Assembly: GCF_041146875.1 (NCBI RefSeq)
Contig: NZ_JBFRXP010000003.1
Coordinates: forward strand, 62,001 to 126,000
Direction of reading: 5' to 3'
Length of the DNA: 64,000 nucleotides
From: Igneacidithiobacillus sp041146875
GTDB lineage: Bacteria > Pseudomonadota > Gammaproteobacteria > Acidithiobacillales > Acidithiobacillaceae
The translations under genes were made by a program, and so were the position numbers. Below are positions 9,085 through 17,300 of the stretch, piece by piece (the first letter of the stretch is position 1; the number at the start of each line of letters is the position of its first letter). The notes under the pieces were generated by a model. The model did no database searches and was not told the DNA's origin. It worked only from the letters and a program-made list of their open reading frames with translations.

Positions 9085-9638
9085 TATTCCCTTCTCGTCT
9101 GGGGGGCCGACAAGTTTTCCCGTAGCCTGGCGACTTCTCGCCGATGATGACGAAAGATTAGTCGATCAAGCATTTCTTGCACGTTGGGGCTCAGTTGAAA
9201 ATGCAAACGCCAGACCGCTAATACAGGATCTGTGGTAATTTTCTCGAATCTCTCGCTAGGCAAGAGGAGCGGCAAGGCCAAACGCGGATGCAGAAAAATG
9301 GCTGCATAAACTGGAGAATCCGGCGCTTTCCAGTCTCCGCCCATGGTGATTTGTAAAGAATCGCTGTGCAATTCGCAGGGGTATTGCGTAGGCAACGGTT
9401 CTTGCGCACGGATTCCGGCGCTTAATAGGGTGAGCAGAAGATCGGTTTTGATTTGCAGATGTGCGAGCGCGGAGCGGTCATCTTCATCGGCATTACTTGC
9501 TTCTTCATCCCAAACTAACAAGGCGCGCAACAAGATACGGTTATCGCCCATGAAGTTAGCAAATTCTTCTTCTTGGCCCGACCACGGGCGAATTTCAACG
9601 GGCAGTTTGGCGGTTATGGCGACCCCTGGTCCATCCAT
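9084..9638 (-). CDS. PilZ-like protein of the flagellar regulon (atypical, tPilZ-type)
   Basis: 184 residues, soluble, no signal peptide. The C-terminal pattern (LSPNVQEMLDRLIFRHHRREVARLREN) resembles the helical tail of atypical PilZ proteins of the tPilZ group, which lack the usual c-di-GMP motifs; I see no RxxxR or DxSxxG here. It occupies the slot between fliS and the master regulator that holds fleP or fliT-like genes elsewhere. Its stop overlaps the next start. Its ribosome-binding site is buried in a 10-bp hairpin. The family call is from memory of the tail motif and is tentative. Confidence 0.5.
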   Translation of the reverse strand: MDGPGVAITAKLPVEIRPWSGQEEEFANFMGDNRILLRALLVWDEEASNADEDDRSALAHLQIKTDLLLTLLSAGIRAQEPLPTQYPCELHSDSLQITMGGDWKAPDSPVYAAIFLHPRLALPLLLPSERFEKITTDPVLAVWRLHFQLSPNVQEMLDRLIFRHHRREVARLRENLSAPQTRRE

Positions 9639-9639
9639 G

Positions 9640-9664
9640 TTCTCTCTCCGGTTTGGAGAGAGAA
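9640..9664 (-). promoter_or_regulatory. RNA hairpin sequestering the ribosome-binding site of the PilZ-like gene
   Basis: The minus-strand RNA reads UUCUCUCUCC-AAACC-GGAGAGAGAA, a perfect 10-bp stem with a 5-nt loop. The 3' arm contains the GGAG that lies 7 nt before the ATG at 9638. The hairpin begins 7 nt after the fliS stop codon, so a ribosome finishing fliS could melt it. There is no U-tract, so it is not an obvious terminator. Confidence 0.65.
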
Positions 9665-9671
9665 TAGAACC

Positions 9672-10049
9672 TTAGCTACGTTCGAGCAAACCCCGCCAGG
9701 CATCACGCAGGTCTTCGATTACTGGCCGGCAACTCGCCAAGGCATCGAGATCATCAAAAATATTGGCTAAGGCCAGCTTTTCGAGAACGAAGCGATACAG
9801 ACCCTCGAGGTTTTTCGCGATTTCGCCGCCACGCTCGTAATTGATGCTCGCGAGTAAGTGCGCGGTCAATTGGTAGGCCTTGTCCATAGATTCTGCCTTG
9901 GCAGAAATTTGCCCTTCACGAATGGCAAGATCGGCGCGCCGAAGGTATTCCAGTATTCCTTCCAGCCCTAGCAACACCAATCGATCGGTGGAAACCCCCT
10001 GCTGACCGACCTGTCGGTAGGCCTGCACTGCACTCAGTACTGCTGCCAT
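9672..10049 (-). CDS. fliS: Flagellin export chaperone FliS
   Basis: A 125-residue all-helical protein with the FliS signature early on (AYRQVGQQGVSTDRLVLLGLEGILEYLRRA) and the family's ISAKAESMDKAYQLTAHLLASINYERGGEIAKNL region. It binds the disordered C-terminus of flagellin to stop premature polymerisation and presents it to the export gate. It starts 6 nt downstream of fliD. In Bacillus, FliS and FliW also compete for flagellin, which is relevant because fliW is present in this window. Confidence 0.93.
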   Translation of the reverse strand: MAAVLSAVQAYRQVGQQGVSTDRLVLLGLEGILEYLRRADLAIREGQISAKAESMDKAYQLTAHLLASINYERGGEIAKNLEGLYRFVLEKLALANIFDDLDALASCRPVIEDLRDAWRGLLERS

Positions 10050-10055
10050 ACTCTG

Positions 10056-11990
10056 CTACCCCCCTGTACTGGAAGAAGAACTGCTGGAAGTGCTGCTATA
10101 GAAGGCGTTGAGGTACTGGCTCGTCGACTGCAGCGAGGATAGTTGCGTCTGCATGGCAGCAAATTGCTGCTGCAACAATGCAGTTTGATTACTCGCCGAC
10201 TGTTGCAAGGTGGCAATCTGGGCGTTCAAGCCACCAATGGTGGAGTTGATGCCATTCTGCGCTGCGCTGATAAAACCATTCTGCGAACTCAACGCCTGGG
10301 TCAGCAGGCTATTCATCTGTTGATAGAGCCCCTGACTGAGGGAAACCGTACCCAGGTTGCCGGTGCTGTCGCCCAAGACCTGGATTTGCAGCCCCAAGGC
10401 ATTGCCGGGCCCCGTTACGGTCAGATTCTGCCCACTGCCGCTGGCAATCTGCCCATTGACCGTACCGGCGACATTGGTTCCAGAAGCCGCCAGCGTGCTG
10501 GTGCCAATACCTGTGCCTCCCGACGCGACATTGGAAACGACGCTAAAGCTCTGCGCCGAGCCATATCCGGCAGACTGCAATTCCAGCTTGCCGTTGTCAT
10601 TACTGGCCGTAACACCCGTCATGCCACTCTGTTGCAGGGTCGCGTTGATGGTATTCACCACCGCGCTCAGGCTGCTACCCGAACTCAGGGACACGACCAC
10701 CGACTGCGAGCCCGAGCCGAAGGTCAGACTCTCGCTCTGCGTCAGGCCACTACCGGGGAAAGCGGAACTGGAAATGATCTGCGCCTGGCTTGCCGCCTGA
10801 GAAATATTGATGGCATAGGTACCCGCTTGGGTAGAGCCACTGGCGCTGACATATTGCACACTGCTGTTGCTAGTTTGGCCGGTCTGGCCAAAAAGCCCCA
10901 CCACGTCCTGGTAGTCGGCAGCCAGCGCCGTTTGCAAGGTACCGGTGTTGAGGTTGATGGTACCGCTGCTGCTCAAGCCCAGACCTACGGAACCAAGCGA
11001 ATTATAAGAAGCGCTGGAACTGAGTCCCACTGCTGGGTCACTAACCAGGTTCAGGAGCTGGGTACGCAGGCCATTGACCGCTGCATTGCCGAGCAGCGGC
11101 CCGCCCGAGCCGGCCTGGGCATTGTAGGCGGTGAGTTGGTTGATGGTGCCCATGGTCTTATTGAAAGCGCTGACAAAACTCTGCACCGTGGTCACAAAGC
11201 CCGAGTTGCTGGCATTCACCTGCAAGGTGGTGCTGCCACTCGTCGCTTGCAATAGATTGAGAGAGACCCCGGGAATCGCCCCGGAGATGCTATTGGTGGC
11301 ACTGGTGACCGGCAGACCGTTGATGCTCACCCCGGCGTTCTGCGCCGTCTGACTCAGGCTCATGCCCCCCGACGCGCCGCTGCTGTAGCTCAGGCTTGCG
11401 AGCGATCCCGTTGCACCGCTTGCTGACACTGTGAAGGACTGATTGGCTCCGGTATTAGTACCGGTAAGGGTGAGGCGATACCCGGTGCCATCGTAGATTA
11501 CCCCGGCGTTGACCCCAGCATTGGCGCTATTGATCGCCTGTGCGATGCCGTCCAGGGTGTCGTTATTGTTGCTGATGGAAATATTCTGTACCGCGCCGCT
11601 ACCGACCTGGATCTGCAGAGTGCCGGTACCCACCCCACTACTGGTGCTGGCAAAGTTATTGGAGTACACACTCTGCGCCTGGGCGAGAACGATATTGCTC
11701 AGGTTGTAGCTGCCCTGCTGGGCATTGGCGCTCGCCGTAGCCGAGGCCAAGGAACTGTTTGCAACCGAGGCACTACGGTTATTGGTGCTGCCAATGTTCT
11801 GCAACGATCCAAGAGCGGATTGCAGACTGGAAAGGCTGCTCTGCAAGGTGCCCCAGGCGCTCAGGGTAGTTTGCTGGGTCTGTTCCTGGTTTTGCAGCAG
11901 GGTGATCGGTGCCTGGTAGGCGGCGCTGAGATTCGTGATCAGACTTTGAACATCGATGCCACTCACCAAGCCAGAAAGAGACGTAGACAT
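10056..11990 (-). CDS. fliD: Flagellar filament cap protein FliD
   Basis: 644 residues, Ser/Thr/Gly/Asn-rich, low in Lys and without Cys, as usual for exported filament components. The N-terminus (LSGLVSGIDVQSLITNLSAAYQAPI) and the C-terminal coiled coil (FAAMQTQLSSLQSTSQYLNAFY) are typical of FliD, which caps the filament tip and folds flagellin. The protein ends in an unusual run of serines. SD GGAG sits 6 nt before the ATG. It lies 10 nt after flaG and before its export-partner fliS. Confidence 0.95.
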   Translation of the reverse strand: MSTSLSGLVSGIDVQSLITNLSAAYQAPITLLQNQEQTQQTTLSAWGTLQSSLSSLQSALGSLQNIGSTNNRSASVANSSLASATASANAQQGSYNLSNIVLAQAQSVYSNNFASTSSGVGTGTLQIQVGSGAVQNISISNNNDTLDGIAQAINSANAGVNAGVIYDGTGYRLTLTGTNTGANQSFTVSASGATGSLASLSYSSGASGGMSLSQTAQNAGVSINGLPVTSATNSISGAIPGVSLNLLQATSGSTTLQVNASNSGFVTTVQSFVSAFNKTMGTINQLTAYNAQAGSGGPLLGNAAVNGLRTQLLNLVSDPAVGLSSSASYNSLGSVGLGLSSSGTINLNTGTLQTALAADYQDVVGLFGQTGQTSNSSVQYVSASGSTQAGTYAINISQAASQAQIISSSAFPGSGLTQSESLTFGSGSQSVVVSLSSGSSLSAVVNTINATLQQSGMTGVTASNDNGKLELQSAGYGSAQSFSVVSNVASGGTGIGTSTLAASGTNVAGTVNGQIASGSGQNLTVTGPGNALGLQIQVLGDSTGNLGTVSLSQGLYQQMNSLLTQALSSQNGFISAAQNGINSTIGGLNAQIATLQQSASNQTALLQQQFAAMQTQLSSLQSTSQYLNAFYSSTSSSSSSSTGG

Positions 11991-12000
11991 GCAATGCTCC

Positions 12001-12390
12001 TTACAGTTTTTGCTGCAATAGATTACCGAGTTGGGAAGACGATTCTGCTGCCTTCGTTACCTGTTCGGCGGGTACGTAGTATGAAAAAAATACCTGGTTG
12101 GTCACTTTATCCGACAATTTAATTAGTACCTGATTGGGATGATCGCCATTCGGATCCAACCCAACTTCTAAGGAATAGGATGGCTGCGACTTTGCCACTT
12201 TGCCCTGCAATTTTTGTATGGATTTTTGCATCTGCACTGTCGAGATTGTGCCAGAGGCTTGCGTCGCTTTGTCGCTGGCAGCAGCAGAGTTGCTCACCGG
12301 AGACTGGCTCGTGCCACCAACAGCGGCAGGCAAGACGCCTGTATCTTTCGCTGCACTACCAATTTGTGCACTGAGACCTGGACTATCCAT
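12001..12390 (-). CDS. flaG: FlaG family protein
   Basis: 129 residues. A low-complexity N-terminal half is followed by the conserved FlaG core (MQKSIQKLQGKVAKSQPSYS, then the beta-strand part ending VLIKLSDKVTNQVFFSYYVP). FlaG influences filament length in Pseudomonas and Campylobacter, but its exact role is not settled. Strong SD AGGAGG about 9 nt before the ATG. No promoter is apparent between it and fliC, so expression probably depends on read-through of the fliC terminator. Confidence 0.85.
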   Translation of the reverse strand: MDSPGLSAQIGSAAKDTGVLPAAVGGTSQSPVSNSAAASDKATQASGTISTVQMQKSIQKLQGKVAKSQPSYSLEVGLDPNGDHPNQVLIKLSDKVTNQVFFSYYVPAEQVTKAAESSSQLGNLLQQKL

Positions 12391-12408
12391 AGCTATTTAC
12401 CTCCTGCC

Positions 12409-12435
12409 AAAAACCTCCCGGGCGTCCCCGGGAGG
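12409..12435 (-). terminator. Rho-independent terminator after fliC
   Basis: On the minus strand, CCTCCCGGG-GACG-CCCGGGAGG forms a 9-bp GC-rich stem followed by TTTTT. It lies 16 nt after the fliC stop and just before the flaG SD. This would give abundant monocistronic fliC mRNA with some read-through into flaG-fliD-fliS. Confidence 0.88.
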
Positions 12436-12451
12436 CGAAAGCACCAATCCG

Positions 12452-14050
12452 TTACGGCACGAGCTTGAGGTAGCTCTGCTGCAAGGAGTTTTCCTGCGCC
12501 AGGGTGGAGATACCCGCCTGTTGCAAGATCTGGTACTTGGTCAACTGCGAGGTCGCCTGGGCGATGTTCGCGTCCTGCACCGTAGACTGCGCCGACTGCA
12601 GGTTGGTCGCCGTCGTTTGGTCGTTGCTGACCGAGGCCTGCACCCGGTTCTGAATAGCACCCAGGGCACCATTCTGCTGGTTCAGGTAGTTGATGGCCTG
12701 ATCGATGATACCGATGGCCTGCTGTGCACCTGCTGCCGTGCTGACGTTGACGTTGGAGATGGCAGAGCCACTGAGGGTAGCCGCCTGCGCGCTAAAGCCA
12801 ATACCACTGGCGTTACCGATGGCGTATGAAGATGCCGACTCAAACTGCACGGCGCCTTGGATCAGCATACTACCGGTTCCAGAACTCAACGCCGCACCTA
12901 CGTTAACTGCTGAGCCAGTAGCATTACTCACAGTCTGCAGTTGTGCCGTCGAACCAGAGGAAAGGCCCGTGGCACCCGTACCGGTTCCCGCTTGAATCAC
13001 AATATTGTGCCCCTGACTTTGGGTCAGCACCAATTCCTGCGTGCCATTTACAGTTTGCGTACTGGCAGAAACACCGGTAATCGCCGCCTGGTTATTGATC
13101 GCGGTCACCATGGAGCTCAGGTCCAAACTTCCACCAGCACCACTGCTGATGGTGGCAGCAATATTGACAGAGTTCGTTGGTGAACCACTGGAGCCGTTGC
13201 TTAACGAAAAGCTGATGCTCCCGGTAGTCTTTACCGTAAAGGCAACGCTAGTATATGCTTGAGCGGACACCCCGGTTTGTGCCGACACGCCATTCACGCT
13301 CTGGGCCAAACTATAAGCAGATTCCGTTTTGCTGGATACAGCAACAGCCGCTGAACCTACGGAACCCGAAACGCCCAAGGTGTTTGCAGCAAAATTACCC
13401 GCACCACCCGTTCCAGATGTGGCGCCGGCGCTCATGGTAAAGGCACCGCCTGCCGCAAAACCACCATCAATAAATGCACCACTGCTACTCGAGTAAGCAC
13501 CACCAGCTTGGCTCGTCACCGTAGTAGAATAATTTCCCATCGCATTAGTCTGGGTGTTACCCACTGCCACATTGATGGTCTGGTTGGCATTCGCACCCAC
13601 CTGGAAGGCCGCGCCGGCGAAGGTACCGTCCAGGATATTCTGACCGTTGAACTGGGTCTGGGTGGCGATGGTCTGCACCTGTGCCAGCAACTGACTCACG
13701 ACGCCCTGCAAGGCTTGACGGTCGGAAGTAGTGTTGGAGGCGTTGGCCGACTGTACCGCCGTGGTACGAATCTGCTGCAACAAGCTGGTCTGGTTCTGGA
13801 TGGCGCCGGTAGCGGTCTGGATCAAAGACACGCCCTGGTTACCGTTGGAAACCGCCTGATTCAGACCGTTGATCTGGGTCTGAAAGCGCTGGGCGATGGC
13901 GTAACCCGCCGGATTGTCTTGCGGGCCGTTGATGCTTTTGCCCGTAGACAACTGCTGCAAGTAGGTATTCAAGCTGCCCTGGGTACTATTCAGGGAGTTC
14001 AGGGTGTTCAACGCACCCACGTTGGTGTTGATGATTCCTGCAATAGCCAT
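12452..14050 (-). CDS. fliC: Flagellin FliC
   Basis: 532 residues, main filament subunit. The conserved N-terminal D0/D1 (MAIAGIINTNVGALNTLNSL, LSTGKSINGPQDNPAGYAIAQRF) and C-terminal D1/D0 (LGAIQNRVQASVSNDQTTATNLQSA, ISTLAQENSLQQSYLKLV) helices flank a Ser/Thr/Gly-rich central domain (about 170-430) exposed on the filament surface and rich in potential O-glycosylation residues. Driven by a sigma-28 promoter with a structured leader carrying two CsrA-type hairpins. SD AAAGGAG. The glycosyltransferase encoded upstream is the likely modifier. Confidence 0.98.
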   Translation of the reverse strand: MAIAGIINTNVGALNTLNSLNSTQGSLNTYLQQLSTGKSINGPQDNPAGYAIAQRFQTQINGLNQAVSNGNQGVSLIQTATGAIQNQTSLLQQIRTTAVQSANASNTTSDRQALQGVVSQLLAQVQTIATQTQFNGQNILDGTFAGAAFQVGANANQTINVAVGNTQTNAMGNYSTTVTSQAGGAYSSSSGAFIDGGFAAGGAFTMSAGATSGTGGAGNFAANTLGVSGSVGSAAVAVSSKTESAYSLAQSVNGVSAQTGVSAQAYTSVAFTVKTTGSISFSLSNGSSGSPTNSVNIAATISSGAGGSLDLSSMVTAINNQAAITGVSASTQTVNGTQELVLTQSQGHNIVIQAGTGTGATGLSSGSTAQLQTVSNATGSAVNVGAALSSGTGSMLIQGAVQFESASSYAIGNASGIGFSAQAATLSGSAISNVNVSTAAGAQQAIGIIDQAINYLNQQNGALGAIQNRVQASVSNDQTTATNLQSAQSTVQDANIAQATSQLTKYQILQQAGISTLAQENSLQQSYLKLVP

Positions 14051-14078
14051 GAGAAAACTCCTTTCTTAGGGTCCAATT

Positions 14079-14092
14079 CGGCATCCATGCCG
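14079..14092 (-). promoter_or_regulatory. CsrA-type hairpin 2 in the fliC leader
   Basis: The minus-strand RNA CGGC-AUGGAU-GCCG folds with a 4-bp stem and an ANGGAN hexaloop, the classical CsrA/RsmA recognition element. It lies about 30 nt upstream of the fliC start, 2 nt after hairpin 1. Confidence 0.7.
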
Positions 14093-14094
14093 GT

Positions 14095-14110
14095 GTGGGA
14101 TCCGTCCCAC
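14095..14110 (-). promoter_or_regulatory. CsrA-type hairpin 1 in the fliC leader
   Basis: The minus-strand RNA GUGGG-ACGGAU-CCCAC has a 5-bp stem and an ACGGAU hexaloop, again ANGGAN. It begins at, or a few nt after, the start site predicted from the sigma-28 promoter. Together with hairpin 2 and the GGA in the SD it gives CsrA dimers several sites to bridge. Confidence 0.75.
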
Positions 14111-14117
14111 AGTTTCC

Positions 14118-14144
14118 TTAACGGCACCCTGCAGAAAAACTTGA
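14118..14144 (-). promoter_or_regulatory. Sigma-28 (FliA) promoter of fliC
   Basis: TCAAGTTT - 11 nt - GCCGTTAA on the minus strand. The -35 is a perfect match to the TCAAGTTT form of the consensus. The -10 differs from GCCGATAA by one base. The predicted transcript start is about 60 nt before the fliC ATG. Confidence 0.88.
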
Positions 14145-14152
14145 ATTTGTAT

Positions 14153-14374
14153 ATGGCCGACATGAGCCATCGATCAGCGAGAAAAGTGGCTTGCCTATCG
14201 CTGGTAGACTCCGAACAGGTCTACGCACGCCTGTTCAGTCGTGATGGCGACACTTGGCGCGAGCAAGTCCTGGACCCCGAAGACGTCGTTCAGATCGATT
14301 GTGGAGGCTTGGCCATTCATCTTTCCCTGGACGATTTCTATGAAGATACCGGCCTACTGGTCGCGTCACGGTAA
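14153..14374 (+). pseudogene. Uma2-type (DUF820) C-terminal fragment
   Basis: A 73-codon open frame on the strand opposite its neighbours. Its product (...ARLFSRDGDTWREQVLDP, then EDVVQIDCGGLAIHLSLDDF and YEDTGLL) reads like the last third of Uma2/DUF820 proteins, whose C-terminus has a strand with a short hairpin, a 'W' and an 'L.L..iY' ending. The catalytic PD-(D/E)xK core that should precede it is missing; the upstream bases are the fliC promoter. I read it as a remnant left by gene turnover between fliC and the glycosyltransferase, whose 3' end it overlaps by 9 nt. No good SD is visible. Confidence 0.5.
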
Positions 14375-17300
14375 CCAGGCCGCCAGCCAGTCGTCCAAGC
14401 GATTTTCCAGCATCCAATGGGCACGGATCTGTTCGCGTAACTGATCACCTGCCGCGGCCAAAGCCTGCCGGTCGGCAATCGCCTCCCGAATCGCCTTGAT
14501 CCAATCGCGGTAGCGGTTGTTCACCCGCGTCACCGGAAGGCCTCCCTGATAGGGGAAAACATCCGAGCAAATCACTGGATAGCCCAAAATTCCGTATTCC
14601 AGAATGCGTAAATGGCTTTTTGCGTCGTTGAAGGCATTATCCTCCAGGGGCGCGATGGCCAAATCCAGGTCGAGGCTGGCGAGCTTGACGGGATATTGCG
14701 GCAGCGGCACCCCGGTGTGAAATTCCCGCACGTAGGGCTTGAGGGCATCCGGGCATAGACCGAAGAAAACCCAGTCCACTTCTTCGGCCAAATCGCGTAT
14801 GACGTCCGCCACCATCTCCAGATCGCCGGTATGCCCTACCCCACCGGCCCATCCCACGCGGGGTTTCGCCGTTCCGCGCCGCTGCGGTTGTAAAGCACCC
14901 CAAACGGCATCTTCAATACAGTTGGGCTGCACGCGAACCTCATCCGAAAAACCCTGGTACGCCTTGGCCAGTGGTTCCGTCGCCACCACCAGACGATTAC
15001 AAAGGCCCGCAGCCTTTCGGAAACGCTTGGCGATATCTTTATGGATATGTGCCTTGTGCAGGCTCTTGACCGGCAGGTTGGTAATCAGGTCGTCGATCTC
15101 GAAGACGCGGAATGGCTTGCTCAAAGCCTTGTGCCGCTCCAGGGCCTCAATCTGGGGCCACTCCATCTGCCGCTGCACGACGATACTGTCGGGCGCCATG
15201 CGTTCCATCTCGGCGGCATCGAAGATGCGCATGGTCTCCCAGCCCTGCACCCGCCCGGCGCGATTCAGCGCGCGCATGGGGCTGATGATGCGATACTCAC
15301 CACAGCCTTCGCGGTCGGCAGGATGCACCAGAATCCGTGGGCGAGGCCGCCAATCCGGATCCCAAGTCAGCGCTGCCTCACCCTCGATGAGGAAATCCGT
15401 GCTCGCCAAACTGAGTTGACGGTTGTACGCCGGATCAAAGGCCAGTTGCGGCAGCCATTTCCGGTAGAAAGCCATCTTTTCGCCGGCAAAGCGCTTTTCT
15501 TTTTCGGGACTGGGCTTGTTTTCGACTTCAGCGCGCTGGCTGGCAGAGCCCTCGTGCAAAAGCATCGCCCAGGGGGTATAGACAATTTTCCGTCCGCTTT
15601 CGCGCACCCTCAGGCAAAGATCAATGTCGTTGTAGGACACCTGAAACTGTTTTTCGTCGAGGGCGCCGACCTCTTCATACAACGATTTGCGAATCAACAG
15701 ACAGGCTCCGGTCACCGCCGAGAGATCTTGCGTCAGCATCGCACGACCGAAATACCCACGATAGTCGGCTGGCTGGCCAATAAACGCATGCTCGGCCGGA
15801 CCGCGCATACCGAGAATGACGCCTGCATGCTGAATTTTGCTATCCGGAAAGAGCAGTTTGGCCCCAACAATACCCACTTCTGGGCGCAGGGCATGGCTCA
15901 TCATCTCGTCCAGCCAATCCTCATGCAGCGCCGCCGTATCGTTATTGAGCAGGAGCAAATATTCTCCGCGCGCCTCTTTGACGGCGGCATTGTTCATGGC
16001 AGAAAAGTTGAAAGGGCCAGGATAGGAAATTACCCGCAGGCGATCCCCCAGGGTATCTTCCTGTTGCCGCAAAAGGTCCAGATACCTCCTCGCCTCTGGT
16101 TCATCACTGGCGTTGTCGATAATGAGGATTTCATAGTGCGGATATTTGGTTTTTTCGATGACGGATTCCACGCAGCGCTGCAGAAAACCCAGCTGATTGC
16201 GGGTAGGAATGAGGATAGAGACCACGGGCGTGCGGGTCAGCGGGTACCGCACCCTGTTGGATGGCGGGAAAGGCCCCGGCTCCACCGTCGCGGCAATATC
16301 CAGCCGCGCAAAATGGCGTTCCAACGCTGCCTTACTGGCCGCCAGAATCTCCTCAATGGATTTATTACAGTGACCGCCGCCCTGGAGGCGGTGATAGAGC
16401 ACTTCGGGGATGTGCCCAATGCCCGCATCCCCCAGTAGTTCCCAGGCGCGCAGCACAAAGTCATAGTCCTCGGCGCCATCGGCTGCGGGGTCAAAGCCGT
16501 CCAGGCGTGCAAACAGGCTTTTCTTGATCACCAGCAACCCGCCCACATAGGGCAAGCTCCGCAGGTAATCGATGTTCATGTCTGGCTTGCAGTGGGGGTT
16601 GATGTGCTGCCCGTCGGCGGACAGAGAGTCTTCATCGGTATAGATGAGTTCCCATTCCGGATGCTGTTGAATGGCCTGCTGAATACGGAAGCTGGCATCG
16701 GGGGAGAGCTGGTCACCGGCGTCGAGGAGGGCGAGCCAGTCGGTGTTCAGGGCTAACAATCGTTCATTTACGGCGGGTACAAACGGTATAGCAATGGCAA
16801 TGTGCCCCAGCGATTGCAACCGAAGCCATTGCTGCGCTAGGCTGTCTCTACTCTGCTCCAGCACCTGCCCTTCCCCACCCAACAGCAAAACTCCCAGATC
16901 TACCTGAGCTGCTTGGGCGTGCAACCATTCCTTGGCCCATTGTTTTTCCTCTGGCGACAGCCGTTGGGGAGCTAGCCAAGGATATCCTGCTGGAGAAATT
17001 ACAGGCTGTGCTGGAGTTGGCGTTCTCGAACCGCCCTCTGACGTCAACGAGTTTCCACGGATGTTCGACTTCTGCTTAGCCAGAGCTGCCAAAGTGCCCC
17101 AGCAATCATTTTGCAGAGCACTTTGGTTCCATTGCGCTATGTGCGCCTGGGCACGCCGACCAATTGCTACACCGTCCTCGGGATGGAAAAGCAACCATTT
17201 CATCCAGGCAGCCGCCTCTTCAAGATTTGGTTCAGCCCACTGCACGCCGGGAGAAACTGCGGGGGGCTGGTAGGCAGGCGTCGAACCACAAACATCGACG

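Noticed and set aside
10143..11255. Long plus-strand open frame opposite fliD
   Set aside because: Arises from the Gly/Ser/Thr-rich codon pattern of fliD; no recognisable product and no SD. Similar shadows opposite the glycosyltransferase (15041-16438) and opposite flgG/flgF (26239-27324) were left out for the same reason.
12452..14050. Possible repeat array or phase-variable tract in fliC
   Set aside because: The Ser/Thr/Gly-rich middle domain repeats short codon patterns but contains no exact tandem units or homopolymer tract.
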